Shown here: piece by piece, positions 16,864 to 24,790 of the stretch | How positions within the stretch are numbered: position 1 is the first letter of the stretch | Layout of the letters: each line of letters opens with the position of its first letter | Assembly: GCA_035500095.1 (NCBI GenBank) | Contig: DATJXN010000010.1 | Coordinates: forward strand, 1-60,209 | Length of the DNA stretch: 60,209 bases | From: Candidatus Binataceae bacterium | GTDB lineage: Bacteria; Desulfobacterota; Binatia; Binatales; Binataceae | Reading direction: 5' to 3' | Translations under genes and position numbers: made by a program | Notes under the pieces: model-generated | Told to the model about the DNA's origin: nothing | Databases searched by the model: none | Seen by the model: only the letters and a program-made list of their open reading frames with translations

Positions 16864-17886
16864 TTAGTTGGGCTGGGCGATTCTGCCGGGTTTCTGCAAC
16901 GAATCGCCGCCGCCCGCTCGCGCCGGACCGTCCAGTGCTTCGTCGAAAGCGCGGATCTCGTGCGGATTGAGCGTGCGTGCGAGCGCCAGCATCCGGAGCG
17001 CGACGGCTTCGAGCGCGCGCCCGAGCCATCGGCGGAGCGGAGCGCCGCGGCGGCCGGGCACTTGCGCCCGCAGCGTCGAGAAGAGGCTGTCGTATTCGGT
17101 CACCGCCCCTTCGACCATCCGCGTATCGACCATCCTTGCGTCGCCGGAGTACGCGAGCAGCATCGCGTTGTGGCAGAGCACATTGATGCGCCGCGGAATT
17201 CCGCCGCTGTGGCGAACCAGGTGGCGCAGCGCCCCGCGCTTGAAAATTTTGTCGGCGGTGCCGTTGACCGCGCGCAGGCGCAGCTCGATATATTCGCGGC
17301 ACTCGCCGCGTTGCAGGGGATTGAGCACGGTCTTGGCGCCGATCCGCTGCCCGAGCTGGCGCAGCGACGGATTGGTCAGCCGGCGCAGCAGTTCGGGTTG
17401 CCCGATGAAGACGAAATGCAGCTGCTTCTCACCGCTCCTGCCGCTGTTCGAGAAAAGCCGCAGCTGTTCCATCGTCTCGTCGCTGAGCCCTTGCGCCTCG
17501 TCGATTATCACGACCACGCGCTCGCCCGCTTCGAGCCCCAGGAGAAAATCGTTGACCGCTTCGAGGTCGGCGAGCTTGCCCGTGCTTTGGGTCTCGATTC
17601 CCAGCTGCTTCACGATGACCTTCAGCATCTCCTCGAAGGCCAGCTTGGGATTGCTGAGATAGGCGACACGCACGCGGTCGAACTGCCGGGCGAGGATCGC
17701 CAGCGCAAGCGTGGTCTTGCCCGTTCCGACCTCGCCGACCAGAACGGTAAAGCCGCTCGGCTCGTGGATCAGTCCCCATTCCAGGGCGGCGTAGGCTTCG
17801 CGATGCTCCCGGCTCATGTAGAGCTGGGCGGGCGATGAACTGAGCTGGAACGGAGGACCGGTGAGACCGAAATGGCTGTAGTACAT
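16864..17886 (-). CDS. ExeA/GspA-type AAA ATPase
   Basis: This 340-residue ATPase starts MYYSHFGLTGPPFQLSSSP, the typical opening of the general-secretion protein A family. Walker A GEVGTGKTT is at residues 51-59, Walker B VVVIIDEAQG follows, and the sensor-region motif GGIPRRINVLCHNAM is present. The peptidoglycan-binding C-terminal domain of full-length ExeA is missing; instead there is a short basic tail. Relatives support assembly of type II secretion or exopolysaccharide export. No secretion genes are adjacent, so the partner system is unknown. Confidence 0.85.
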   Translation of the reverse strand: MYYSHFGLTGPPFQLSSSPAQLYMSREHREAYAALEWGLIHEPSGFTVLVGEVGTGKTTLALAILARQFDRVRVAYLSNPKLAFEEMLKVIVKQLGIETQSTGKLADLEAVNDFLLGLEAGERVVVIIDEAQGLSDETMEQLRLFSNSGRSGEKQLHFVFIGQPELLRRLTNPSLRQLGQRIGAKTVLNPLQRGECREYIELRLRAVNGTADKIFKRGALRHLVRHSGGIPRRINVLCHNAMLLAYSGDARMVDTRMVEGAVTEYDSLFSTLRAQVPGRRGAPLRRWLGRALEAVALRMLALARTLNPHEIRAFDEALDGPARAGGGDSLQKPGRIAQPN

Positions 17887-17940
17887 GGCTTTTGCGCGCC
17901 CCCCGGCAGCGTATCAGCCTGCCGCCAATGATGTTAAAGC

Positions 17941-17952
17941 GGGTTTTTACTC
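17941..17952. repeat. Copy of a terminator-arm sequence
   Basis: GGGTTTTTACTC occurs here and again as the right arm of the terminator at 18033-18044, 92 bp away in the same orientation. It is probably a partial duplicate of that terminator arm. Sequence 17953-18008 between them shows no gene. Confidence 0.5.
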
Positions 17953-18008
17953 ATGTCTATACAGCTTGCAGCGTTTCCTGGAATTCAAGCGATTGAAAGC
18001 CCCACACG

Positions 18009-18044
18009 GAGTGAAAAACCCGCTGGCGTGAGGGGTTTTTACTC
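18009..18044 (-). terminator. Bidirectional-looking rho-independent terminator overlapping the LLM gene stop
   Basis: On the minus strand GAGT-AAAAACCC pairs with GGGTTTTT-ACTC, with one bulged C and an 11-base loop. The stem ends in a T5 run on this strand, and A5 gives a T5 run on the other. The TAA stop of the LLM gene (18039-18041) is inside the stem. It would end transcription of the LLM gene and could also act on plus-strand readthrough. Confidence 0.7.
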
Positions 18045-19142
18045 GACGCGCAGGCCGGCCTGGATGAGCAGCGGACGAAGCCGGTCGCGGTATTGCGCGA
18101 GGCCCTCGTCGTAATCGACCCAGCTGAGCGTAAGTCCGTCGAAACCGGCGCGCGCCATCGCGGCCATCCCATCCACCACCTGTTCCGGCGTGCCGACCAG
18201 CGGCATCGCCGAATAGCCGGCGATGAAGTTTTCGATCATTGCGCGGTACTGATCGCCGAGCGCGCTCTGCGAATTGGGAATCAGCGTCTCGATCAGGTTG
18301 TGCGCGGCCGCGAAGTCGCCCTTTTCCTTGACGTAGTAGTCGCGGTAGCGGCGTGCCTCGCGCTCGGTCTCGCGGCAGACTACGTAGCCCATCGTGAACA
18401 CGCTGAGTTCGCGCGCATAGCGTTCGCGGGCGAGGCGCTTGATCTCGGCGCAGGTGGCGGCGAGCGTCGGCAGGTCGGGGCCCAGTGCGAAATTCAGGTC
18501 GGCGTGGCGCGCGGCGAACTCGCGGCCCGCCGGGCTGTTGCCCGCGCTCATGATCAGCGGCCACGGCCGCTGGACCGGCTTGGGTTCGGAGTAGGCGCCG
18601 GGCACGTTGAAAAAATTGCCCGCGAAATCGAAATCGTTCTCGGTCCAGAGACGCTTGAGCAGGGCGGTGAATTCGTCGGCGTACGTATAGCGCTGATCGT
18701 GCTCGCGCTGCGACACGCCGAACATCCGGATCTCGGGCTCGTTCCATCCCACGACGATGTTGAGCGCGAAGCGTCCGCCCGAGATGTGATCGATCGTCGC
18801 AATCTCTTTGGCTGCGCGCACCGGATGGATGGTCGGCACGTGCACGGTGGCGAAGATCCCGATGCGCTCGGTAGCCGCGGCCAGGCCCGCCGCCCAGGTC
18901 AGCGTTTCGAAGCTGCGATGGTTGAAATTGGTCGCGCCGCCGAACCCGCGCCATCGCGCGACCGGCACCAGCGCCTCGATTCCGGCGGCTTCGGCGGCGC
19001 GGGCGATCCGGACCGATTCCTCCCAATCAATCCTGAGCGTGCGGGGGGCGCTCGTCATCGCGCATCCGCTGCTCACGTTGAGCCCAAAGACTCCGAGCTT
19101 CAGGCGATTGGGACTCGCCGCGATCGGATTGGTTGCGCCCAT
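18039..19142 (-). CDS. LLM-class flavin-dependent oxidoreductase
   Basis: About 367 residues of the luciferase-like monooxygenase superfamily. The core starts LKLGVFGLNVSSGCAMT and includes ATERIGIFATVHVPTIHPVRAAKE, DHISGGRFALNIVVGWN and a C-terminal GTPEQVVDGMAAMARAGFDG. The phrase GVFGLNVSSGC and the NFNHRSFETLTWAAGL region are typical of alkanesulfonate- or pyrimidine-monooxygenase-like (RutA-like) members, so a C-N or C-S bond-cleaving role is possible but unproven. The ATG at 19142 has AGGT upstream; an ATG at 19163 and a TTG at 19181 are alternatives. It is divergent from the AllA-family gene. Confidence 0.82.
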   Translation of the reverse strand: MGATNPIAASPNRLKLGVFGLNVSSGCAMTSAPRTLRIDWEESVRIARAAEAAGIEALVPVARWRGFGGATNFNHRSFETLTWAAGLAAATERIGIFATVHVPTIHPVRAAKEIATIDHISGGRFALNIVVGWNEPEIRMFGVSQREHDQRYTYADEFTALLKRLWTENDFDFAGNFFNVPGAYSEPKPVQRPWPLIMSAGNSPAGREFAARHADLNFALGPDLPTLAATCAEIKRLARERYARELSVFTMGYVVCRETEREARRYRDYYVKEKGDFAAAHNLIETLIPNSQSALGDQYRAMIENFIAGYSAMPLVGTPEQVVDGMAAMARAGFDGLTLSWVDYDEGLAQYRDRLRPLLIQAGLRVE

Positions 19143-19279
19143 TGGTTTCGACCTATGCGCCATGGCGGCGTTCGTTGTCAAACCAATTTGGAGTTGCTAC
19201 ACATCTGAATCGACACGCCGGCCGAACGATTTGCTTCCGATGCCGCGTCGGCAGACCGGCCGCGGAGGACGGAACCCCG

Positions 19280-19822
19280 ATGGAAGAAACGATCAAGGTC
19301 AAGGTGGAGCCGATAACGGCCGAAGCGTTCCGGCCCTTCGGGCGGATGCTCGAAAACAAGGAGCCGGTGTTTCCGGAGGTTGACCCGGGCGAAGGGCGCG
19401 TCGCGATCGAACTGCTGACGCTCAAGCGGCCGGTGAACCCGCGGCGGCTCTCGCAGATGGCGGTGCATTTTTCGTACAACCAGACTTTCGTTCCGGTGCG
19501 CGGCTCGATGGCGTTGATCGTGGCGCCGGCGCCGCGCAATCGCGCCGAGGGGCACGCGCGTTTCGAGGTCGCGTACGACCGTCTCGCAGCCTTCATCATC
19601 GAGCCGGGGCAGGCGGCGTTCATCGACAAGGGCGTCTGGCACAACGTGGTCGCGCTTGGCGCAGAATGCCAGTTCGTCAACGTCACGCGCAAAAATCCCG
19701 GCGAAGGGACCACCGACCTCGAAAATGAAGTGGGCACCGGAAGGACGCCGGGCACGCGTCCGTATATAGAATTCCTCGACCTCAAAAAACGCGACCGCCG
19801 CGTGATTGAGCTGGAACTGTAG
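19280..19822 (+). CDS. Ureidoglycolate lyase (AllA) family protein
   Basis: This 180-residue cupin-type protein of the ureidoglycolate lyase/hydrolase family has the opening PITAEAFRPFGRMLE, the central MAVHFSYNQTFVPVRGSMALIVAP, and FIIEPGQAAFIDKGVWHNVVAL with the conserved His. AllA releases glyoxylate and urea from ureidoglycolate in purine catabolism. No other allantoin genes are seen, so it may serve another ureido or cyclic-amide substrate. GGAGG lies 11 bases before the ATG at 19280. Divergence from the RutA-like LLM gene would fit a nitrogen-heterocycle role, an inference only. Confidence 0.8.
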   Translation: MEETIKVKVEPITAEAFRPFGRMLENKEPVFPEVDPGEGRVAIELLTLKRPVNPRRLSQMAVHFSYNQTFVPVRGSMALIVAPAPRNRAEGHARFEVAYDRLAAFIIEPGQAAFIDKGVWHNVVALGAECQFVNVTRKNPGEGTTDLENEVGTGRTPGTRPYIEFLDLKKRDRRVIELEL

Positions 19823-19838
19823 CGCCGTGCGGCGTCGG

Positions 19839-19870
19839 CAATAGTCAATCGCAATTTTCAATAGTCAATC
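19839..19870. repeat. Tandem 12-bp direct repeat upstream of an amidohydrolase gene
   Basis: CAATAGTCAATC occurs at 19839-19850 and 19859-19870, a 20-bp period or about two helical turns, about 50 bp before the amidohydrolase start. It could be a tandem regulator site; nothing links it to a known protein. Confidence 0.5.
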
Positions 19871-19921
19871 ATAAACCTCAATCCCGACTACCCGCCGAAT
19901 ACCCCGTATAAAAGATCGCCA

Positions 19922-21040
19922 ATGAACACGCTCAAAGTGATCGACGCCGACGCGCACATGCTCGAACCGCCCGGGCTCTGGACCGAAGGGCTCAACCGGC
20001 GCTTTCGCGACCGCGCGCCGCGCATCGTCAAGGACCCCGGCGGGCGCAAGGGCTTGTTCTTCGTCTGCGAGCAGCTGCCGCCGCTGCGCGTATCGGGCGC
20101 GTTCGCCGCGGGCAAGACCTTCGACAAGAAGTTCCTCGAAGCCGGACTGGACAGCGCGCCGGCGGGCGGATGGGATCCGGCCGAGCGCCTGAAGGACATG
20201 GAACTCGACGGGGTGGAAGCGGCGGTGCTCTACACCACGATGGGCTTTGTCCTGTTCTGGATCGAGGACGCCGAGTTCCAGGAAGACTGCTTCCGCGTGT
20301 ACAACGACTGGCTCGCGCAGTTCTGCAGCTACGCGCCGGAGAGGTTCGCGGGGCTTGCGATGATTTCGCTGTTCGACGTCGAGCGCGCGCGCCGCGAGCT
20401 CGAGCGCTGCGCCAGGATGGGGCTTAAGGGCGCGCTCATCTGGGCCGCGCCGCCCGAGGATCGCTCCTACACCGCCCGCGCCTACGATTCGTTCTGGGCC
20501 GCCGCGCAGGAGCTCAAGATGCCGCTCTCGCTGCATACGCTGACGGGCCGGACGAAGGCGGCGCAGCAGGACGAGTCGGATATCGGCGAGCTCTACGCGC
20601 GGATGGTGATTCGCACGCAGGAGGCGCAGCATTCGATCTGCTCGATGATCTTCGGCGGAGTGTTCGAGCGCTTTCCGGGATTGAAAATCGTCTCGGCGGA
20701 AAACGACATCGCGTGGGTGCCGCATCTGCTCGAGCGCGCCGACAAGTATTACCGCCGCTTCAAGCAGGGCTATGGCACGGCGCTGTCGCTCAAGCCGAGC
20801 GAGTATTTTCGCCGCCAGGTGTTCGCGACCTTCATCGACGATCCGCTGGGCCTCAAGATCTATAGCTACCTGGGCGCGGATAACTTCATGTGGTCGACCG
20901 ACTATCCCCACCAGGCCGCGACCTGGCCGCATACGATGGAAGTGCTGGCGCGCGACTTCGCCGCGCTGCCCGAAGCCGACCGGCGGAAGATCGTGCGCGA
21001 GAACTGCGCGCGGGTCTATGGCTTCTCGCTACCCGGCTGA
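19922..21040 (+). CDS. Amidohydrolase family 2 metal-dependent hydrolase
   Basis: This 372-residue protein starts MNTLKVIDADAHMLEPPGLW, with DADAHMLE as the metal-site motif. The barrel segment VEAAVLYTTMGF, the LSLHTLTGR segment with His, and the C-terminal WSTDYPHQAATWP with Asp and His complete the ACMSD-like pattern. The substrate is unknown; members decarboxylate or hydrolyse aromatic or cyclic acids. The gene stands alone on the plus strand, 15 bp before the end of a convergent SDR gene. A tandem repeat at 19839-19870 may control it. Confidence 0.9.
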   Translation: MNTLKVIDADAHMLEPPGLWTEGLNRRFRDRAPRIVKDPGGRKGLFFVCEQLPPLRVSGAFAAGKTFDKKFLEAGLDSAPAGGWDPAERLKDMELDGVEAAVLYTTMGFVLFWIEDAEFQEDCFRVYNDWLAQFCSYAPERFAGLAMISLFDVERARRELERCARMGLKGALIWAAPPEDRSYTARAYDSFWAAAQELKMPLSLHTLTGRTKAAQQDESDIGELYARMVIRTQEAQHSICSMIFGGVFERFPGLKIVSAENDIAWVPHLLERADKYYRRFKQGYGTALSLKPSEYFRRQVFATFIDDPLGLKIYSYLGADNFMWSTDYPHQAATWPHTMEVLARDFAALPEADRRKIVRENCARVYGFSLPG

Positions 21041-21055
21041 GCGCGTTCTGCGCGG

Positions 21056-21808
21056 CTAGAACGCGCTCCAGCCGCCGTCGATCGTCACCACGCTACCGGT
21101 CATGAAGCTCGCTTCGTCGCTGGCGAGGAAAATCGCGAGCGCGACGACCTCGTGCGGCAGACCGAAGCGCTTCATCATGTGGCGCTCCTCGATCGCCGCC
21201 CAGATCCCTTCGCGGTCGGGTAGATCCTTGATGAAGTTGCGGGGCATCGGCGTGTCGATCGCGCCCGGCGCGATCGCGTTGACCCGGATCCCGCGCGGGC
21301 TCAGGTCGAGCGCCATTCCCTTGGTCAGCATCGCGACCCCGCCCTTGGCCGCCGAATAGGCCGACATGTTCTGCATCGCGACCAGGCCGCCGACCGACGA
21401 GATATTGACGATCGAGGAGCCGGCGGGCATCGCCGGCACCGCTCGCTGGCTGAGGAAGTAGACCGATTTCAGATCGACGTCGTGCACCAGGTCCCATTCC
21501 GCGGGCGTGGTGTCGAGGAACGGCTTGCCCAGGATCACGCCGTGGTTGTTGTACAGCACGTCGATGCGCCCGCCGAATTTTTTCACCGCGCTGTCGACGA
21601 TCGTGCGGATTCCGCCGGCGCTGGTGACGTCCGCCGCGACGTAGGTGATCGCGCCGGGCGCCAGCGCCTCGATTTCCTGCGCGGCGTCCGCGTTGAGGTC
21701 GCTGGCCAGTATGCGCGCGCCCTCCCGCGCGAACATCTTGCAGGCGACGCGTCCCTGTCCGCCCGCGGCGCCGGTGATGATCGTGTTCTTGCCTTTCAGC
21801 CGGTCCAT
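21056..21808 (-). CDS. SDR-family NAD(P)-dependent oxidoreductase
   Basis: A 250-residue classical short-chain dehydrogenase. Cofactor motif TGAAGGQGR lies near the N-terminus, then NNHG, the active-site Ser in NISSVGG and YSAAK with catalytic Tyr and Lys, and a C-terminal GSVVTIDGGWSAF. It oxidises or reduces an alcohol/ketone in the catabolic operon EthD - SDR - amidohydrolase - SDR. The ATG at 21808 follows AGGGAG; the frame continues upstream without a ribosome site. The gene just before it in the operon is broken by an inversion. Confidence 0.9.
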   Translation of the reverse strand: MDRLKGKNTIITGAAGGQGRVACKMFAREGARILASDLNADAAQEIEALAPGAITYVAADVTSAGGIRTIVDSAVKKFGGRIDVLYNNHGVILGKPFLDTTPAEWDLVHDVDLKSVYFLSQRAVPAMPAGSSIVNISSVGGLVAMQNMSAYSAAKGGVAMLTKGMALDLSPRGIRVNAIAPGAIDTPMPRNFIKDLPDREGIWAAIEERHMMKRFGLPHEVVALAIFLASDEASFMTGSVVTIDGGWSAF

Positions 21809-21841
21809 TGTGCACTCCCTGCTTGACGTGATACGCACTTG

Positions 21842-23039
21842 CTACGCGGGACGGATCGGATAGAGCCTGAGCGCGTTGTCCCACATGATTTTGCGCTTGC
21901 TTTCGAGGGTCACTTCCGGAAGTTCCAGAAGTTCGTCGACGGCCGATTCGTAGCGCCGGCCCTCCGGATGCGCAAAATCCGTGGCCGTGACGATGTTGCC
22001 GTCGCCGATCATTTCGATCGTCTGCTTGATGAACGGATCGTCGGGATCGGCGGAGATGAAACACCGTCGGCGGAAGTAGTCGGCAGGACTCAGCTTGAGT
22101 CCGGGGATGCCGAGTCCGCGAAGCCCGCCCTGCACGCTCGCCGCCAGCCGGTCCATCCAGAACGGGACCCATCCGGCGCCCGATTCCAGGTGCACCACGC
22201 GGAGCCGCGGATGCCGCTCCAGCACGCCGCCCATGATCAGCGCGGTGCTGGCGAACATATTGCCGACCGTGAACGCGACCGTGACCTGCGCGGTCCGCAG
22301 CCCCGGCAAATAGTGATAGAGCATCTGGTCCGCGCCCACGCCTGCGCCCGTATGCACCGCGAGCGGCACGTCGAGGTCTTCGAGCGCGTTCCATAACGGT
22401 TCGTAAAAGCTGTCGTAGAGGCGATGCTTTCCGACCGGCACCGGATTGACGTGCACTGCCTTGAAGCCGAAATCCTTCACGCAGCGGCGCGCCTCGCGCG
22501 CCGCCTCCTCGGCGTCGCGGAGATCGACGGAGGCCGCGCCGAACACGCGCCCGCTCGTCTGCGTGCAGAAATCGCCGAGCCAGTTGTTGTAGGCGCGGCG
22601 AATCGCGGCCGCCGCGTCGGGCGCCAGCTCGGATGCCGCCGTGCTCAGCAGGCCGACCGTGGGATAGACGACCGTTCGGCTTCAAGAACGTGATCGAAAC
22701 GCCCGACGGCGCGAAACAGGTGATGCCCTTCGGAAACGACCCGATGAGCGCCGAGGCGATCGAGCGCACCGGCGGCGCCGGTTTCGATCCGGGCGTGCGA
22801 GTCGCGCTGCTCGGCCATGACGAAGCGTACGCCGAGTTCGCGCGCGAGGATTTTCCGCCGCGCATGTATCCGCTGGCGATGGACCGCGCGGGCATCGACT
22901 ACGCCAGCGGTTCGCCGGCGTAGTTCGCCCACGCCTCGGGAATCCACGAGTGGAATTTCGGCTCGAGGTATTTGTCGAACAGGTCGTTGGGTTCCACGAC
23001 CTGTGCGTCGGCGTCGATGAAACGGTTGTCGTTGCGCAT
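21842..23039 (-). pseudogene. Amidohydrolase gene disrupted by an internal inversion
   Basis: Three pieces make one gene. From 23039 the minus strand encodes MRNDNRFIDADAQVVEP and continues to ANYAGEP (about 44 residues), with GAGGA before the ATG, then hits a stop. From about 22672 down to 21842 the same strand encodes the rest of an amidohydrolase (VVYPTVGLL through TATDFAHPEG to RLYPIRPA). The missing middle, 77 residues from FGFKNVIETP to MDRAGIDYA, is present between them but on the plus strand. Turning it round gives a protein of about 398 residues that aligns with the paralogue at 3829 (LDREGMAKAVLYPT beside MDRAGIDYA-VVYPT). The total length is one base out of frame, so the junction also carries an indel. 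The metal motif has Gln (DADAQ) where the paralogues have His. Confidence 0.85.
22675..22905 (+). other. Inverted 231-bp coding segment inside the amidohydrolase gene
   Basis: The plus strand reads 77 codons without a stop, FGFKNVIETP... to ...DRAGIDYA, which is the missing middle of the minus-strand amidohydrolase. The edges carry short inverted matches only: ACCG at 22671-22674 and CGGT at 22908-22911. The right edge also lies in a hairpin, ACTACGCC pairing with GGCGTAGT, at about 22899-22923. No recombinase site or long inverted repeat is visible, so a one-time rearrangement or an assembly error is likelier than a switch. Confidence 0.8.
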
Positions 23040-23125
23040 CAGTCATCCTCTGGCGCGCCGCGATCACCGTGCGGCGCGGCAATCCGCTGTTTTGCAGTCA
23101 TCGCTGCTCAGTCATCGCCGTGCGA

Positions 23126-23887
23126 TCATTGTGCGGTCATGGCGCCGTCAACCGGCAGCGACGCGCCGGTTACGAACGAGGCGTGATCCGACATCAGCCA
23201 CACCACCGCCTCGCCAATTTCCTCGGGCTTGCCCATGCGCCGGATCGGCTCGACCGAGATCAGCCGGTCGCGCAGGCGCGGATGGCCGGTGACCATCTCG
23301 GCGACCATCGCGGTGTCGATCACGCCGGGGCAAACGGCGTTGACGCGGATGTCGTGACGCGCATACTCCAGCGCCGCCACCTTGGTCAGTCCGACCACGC
23401 CGTGCTTGGCGGCGGTGTAGGCCGGTTGCCCATGCGAGCCGACCAGTCCGGCGGCCGAAGCGGTATTGACGATCGCGCCGCGCGCGCCCTGCTTGAGCAT
23501 CTGCAGAATTTCATACTTCATGCAGAGCCATACGCCTTTCAGATCGACCTCGATGATGCGGTCGAAGTTCTCTTCGGTGTCGTCGGCGGTGCGCAACGTC
23601 TTGCCGATGATGCCGGCGTTATTGTGCGCGCAGTCGAGGCGGCCGAAGAGCTTGACCGCGGCGGCGACCGTGGCTTCGACCTCGGCGGCGCGGGTCACGT
23701 CGCACTTGTGAAAGGCGGCTTCACCGCCGGCCTGCTTGATTGCCTTGGCGGTCTCCTCGCCGACGGCGACCGCATCAACCACCAGCACCTTTGCGCCTTC
23801 GCGCGCGGCGGCGAGCGCGGTGGCGCGGCCGATACCGTTTGCGGCGCCCGTTATCAATGCGACTTTGCCATACAGCAGTCCTGCCAT
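23126..23887 (-). CDS. SDR-family NAD(P)-dependent oxidoreductase
   Basis: A 253-residue classical SDR with TGAANGIGR cofactor motif, NNAG, active-site Ser in NTASAAG and YTAAK catalytic pair, and a C-terminal GASLPVDGAMTAQ. The residue after strand 2 is Asp (VLVVDAVAV), which usually favours NAD over NADP. It lies 42 bp after the EthD gene and 86 bp before the broken amidohydrolase, in one minus-strand unit. Its likely job is oxidation of a cyclic or secondary alcohol in the same route. Confidence 0.9.
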   Translation of the reverse strand: MAGLLYGKVALITGAANGIGRATALAAAREGAKVLVVDAVAVGEETAKAIKQAGGEAAFHKCDVTRAAEVEATVAAAVKLFGRLDCAHNNAGIIGKTLRTADDTEENFDRIIEVDLKGVWLCMKYEILQMLKQGARGAIVNTASAAGLVGSHGQPAYTAAKHGVVGLTKVAALEYARHDIRVNAVCPGVIDTAMVAEMVTGHPRLRDRLISVEPIRRMGKPEEIGEAVVWLMSDHASFVTGASLPVDGAMTAQ

Positions 23888-23929
23888 CGTGAAATACCTC
23901 CGGAAAGTTCGGCTTGCGCGCGCGCCGCT

Positions 23930-24601
23930 TCAGCGCGACGCGATCTGGATGTGTTCGTTCGCCATAAAAAAGGTCATTTTCGGACCGTCGATGAACACGG
24001 CGCCGTCCGCCATCAGCTCTTTGCCGGCCGGCGACGCGAAAGCCTCGGCGAACGCCGCCGGGCTGTCGAACCATAGCTGCGCGACGCCGTCGAAGCGCGG
24101 CGTCCCGTAGAGATAGGCCTCGTCGATCAGATGCGACTGCACGTAGCGCCGCAGCCCCGGCAGCTTGAGCGCCATCGGCCCGTGCACCCCAAGCCAGTAA
24201 TCGCGAAATTTCTCGACCGTCATCCCGGGCTTGATCACCAGCTGCCACACGCCCTTGACCAGGTTGCCGCCGGTTGGCCCGTCGAGCACGACGTGGTCGC
24301 GCGTCGCCATCCATTCGACGCGGGTCAGGTCGATGAAGTTGCGCTCGTCGGCGAGCGCGCCGTCGAGATATTCGGGGCTGCGCCGGAGCGTCGCCATCGC
24401 CTCGAGGCTGTCGATCAGCACCTCGGCCTCGCCGTCGTAGGGCGAGTTGGCGCCGAAGGCGGCGATGCGATGGCTCTGGACGTACCGATGGAGCTGCGGG
24501 ATTTTGGCCGCAATCGGCCCGTGAGTCTCGCGCCAGTAGCGATGGAAATCCGCATCGCTCATCGAGGATTTGCGCGTGATGAAATAGTGTACGTGGAGCA
24601 T
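23930..24601 (-). CDS. EthD-type dimeric alpha-beta barrel protein, two tandem domains
   Basis: This 223-residue protein has two EthD repeats. The first has FHRYWRETHGPIAAKIPQLHRYVQSH and the second FRDYWLGVHGPMALKLPGLRRYVQSH; each is followed by a conserved DG...LWFDS-type strand. EthD-family proteins form alpha-beta barrels and support cytochrome P450 ether degradation or act as small monooxygenases or isomerases. The duplicated form would make a dimer-like barrel within one chain. It is the first gene of the unit with two SDRs and an amidohydrolase; the ATG at 24601 defines the operon start. Confidence 0.85.
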   Translation of the reverse strand: MLHVHYFITRKSSMSDADFHRYWRETHGPIAAKIPQLHRYVQSHRIAAFGANSPYDGEAEVLIDSLEAMATLRRSPEYLDGALADERNFIDLTRVEWMATRDHVVLDGPTGGNLVKGVWQLVIKPGMTVEKFRDYWLGVHGPMALKLPGLRRYVQSHLIDEAYLYGTPRFDGVAQLWFDSPAAFAEAFASPAGKELMADGAVFIDGPKMTFFMANEHIQIASR

Positions 24602-24790
24602 TGTTCGGCCCTCCCGTTATGCCGCCGGCTCCTGTGCCGCCCGCGGCGCGACGCTCTTTTCGATTCCTGCCCGTTGTATAGCGCAGCACGCGCGGAATAC
24701 GCCAATGGCGCGCGCGCCGCTCGCGCCGTGATGACAGCCGGCGCGGCGCGCAGTAATCTCGTGCTATCGCCGGAGCGCAAGGAGCATCGC

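Noticed and set aside
22671..22911. Site-specific phase-variation switch
   Set aside because: No long inverted repeats or recombinase gene nearby; only 4-bp matches at the edges, so a programmed switch is not supported.
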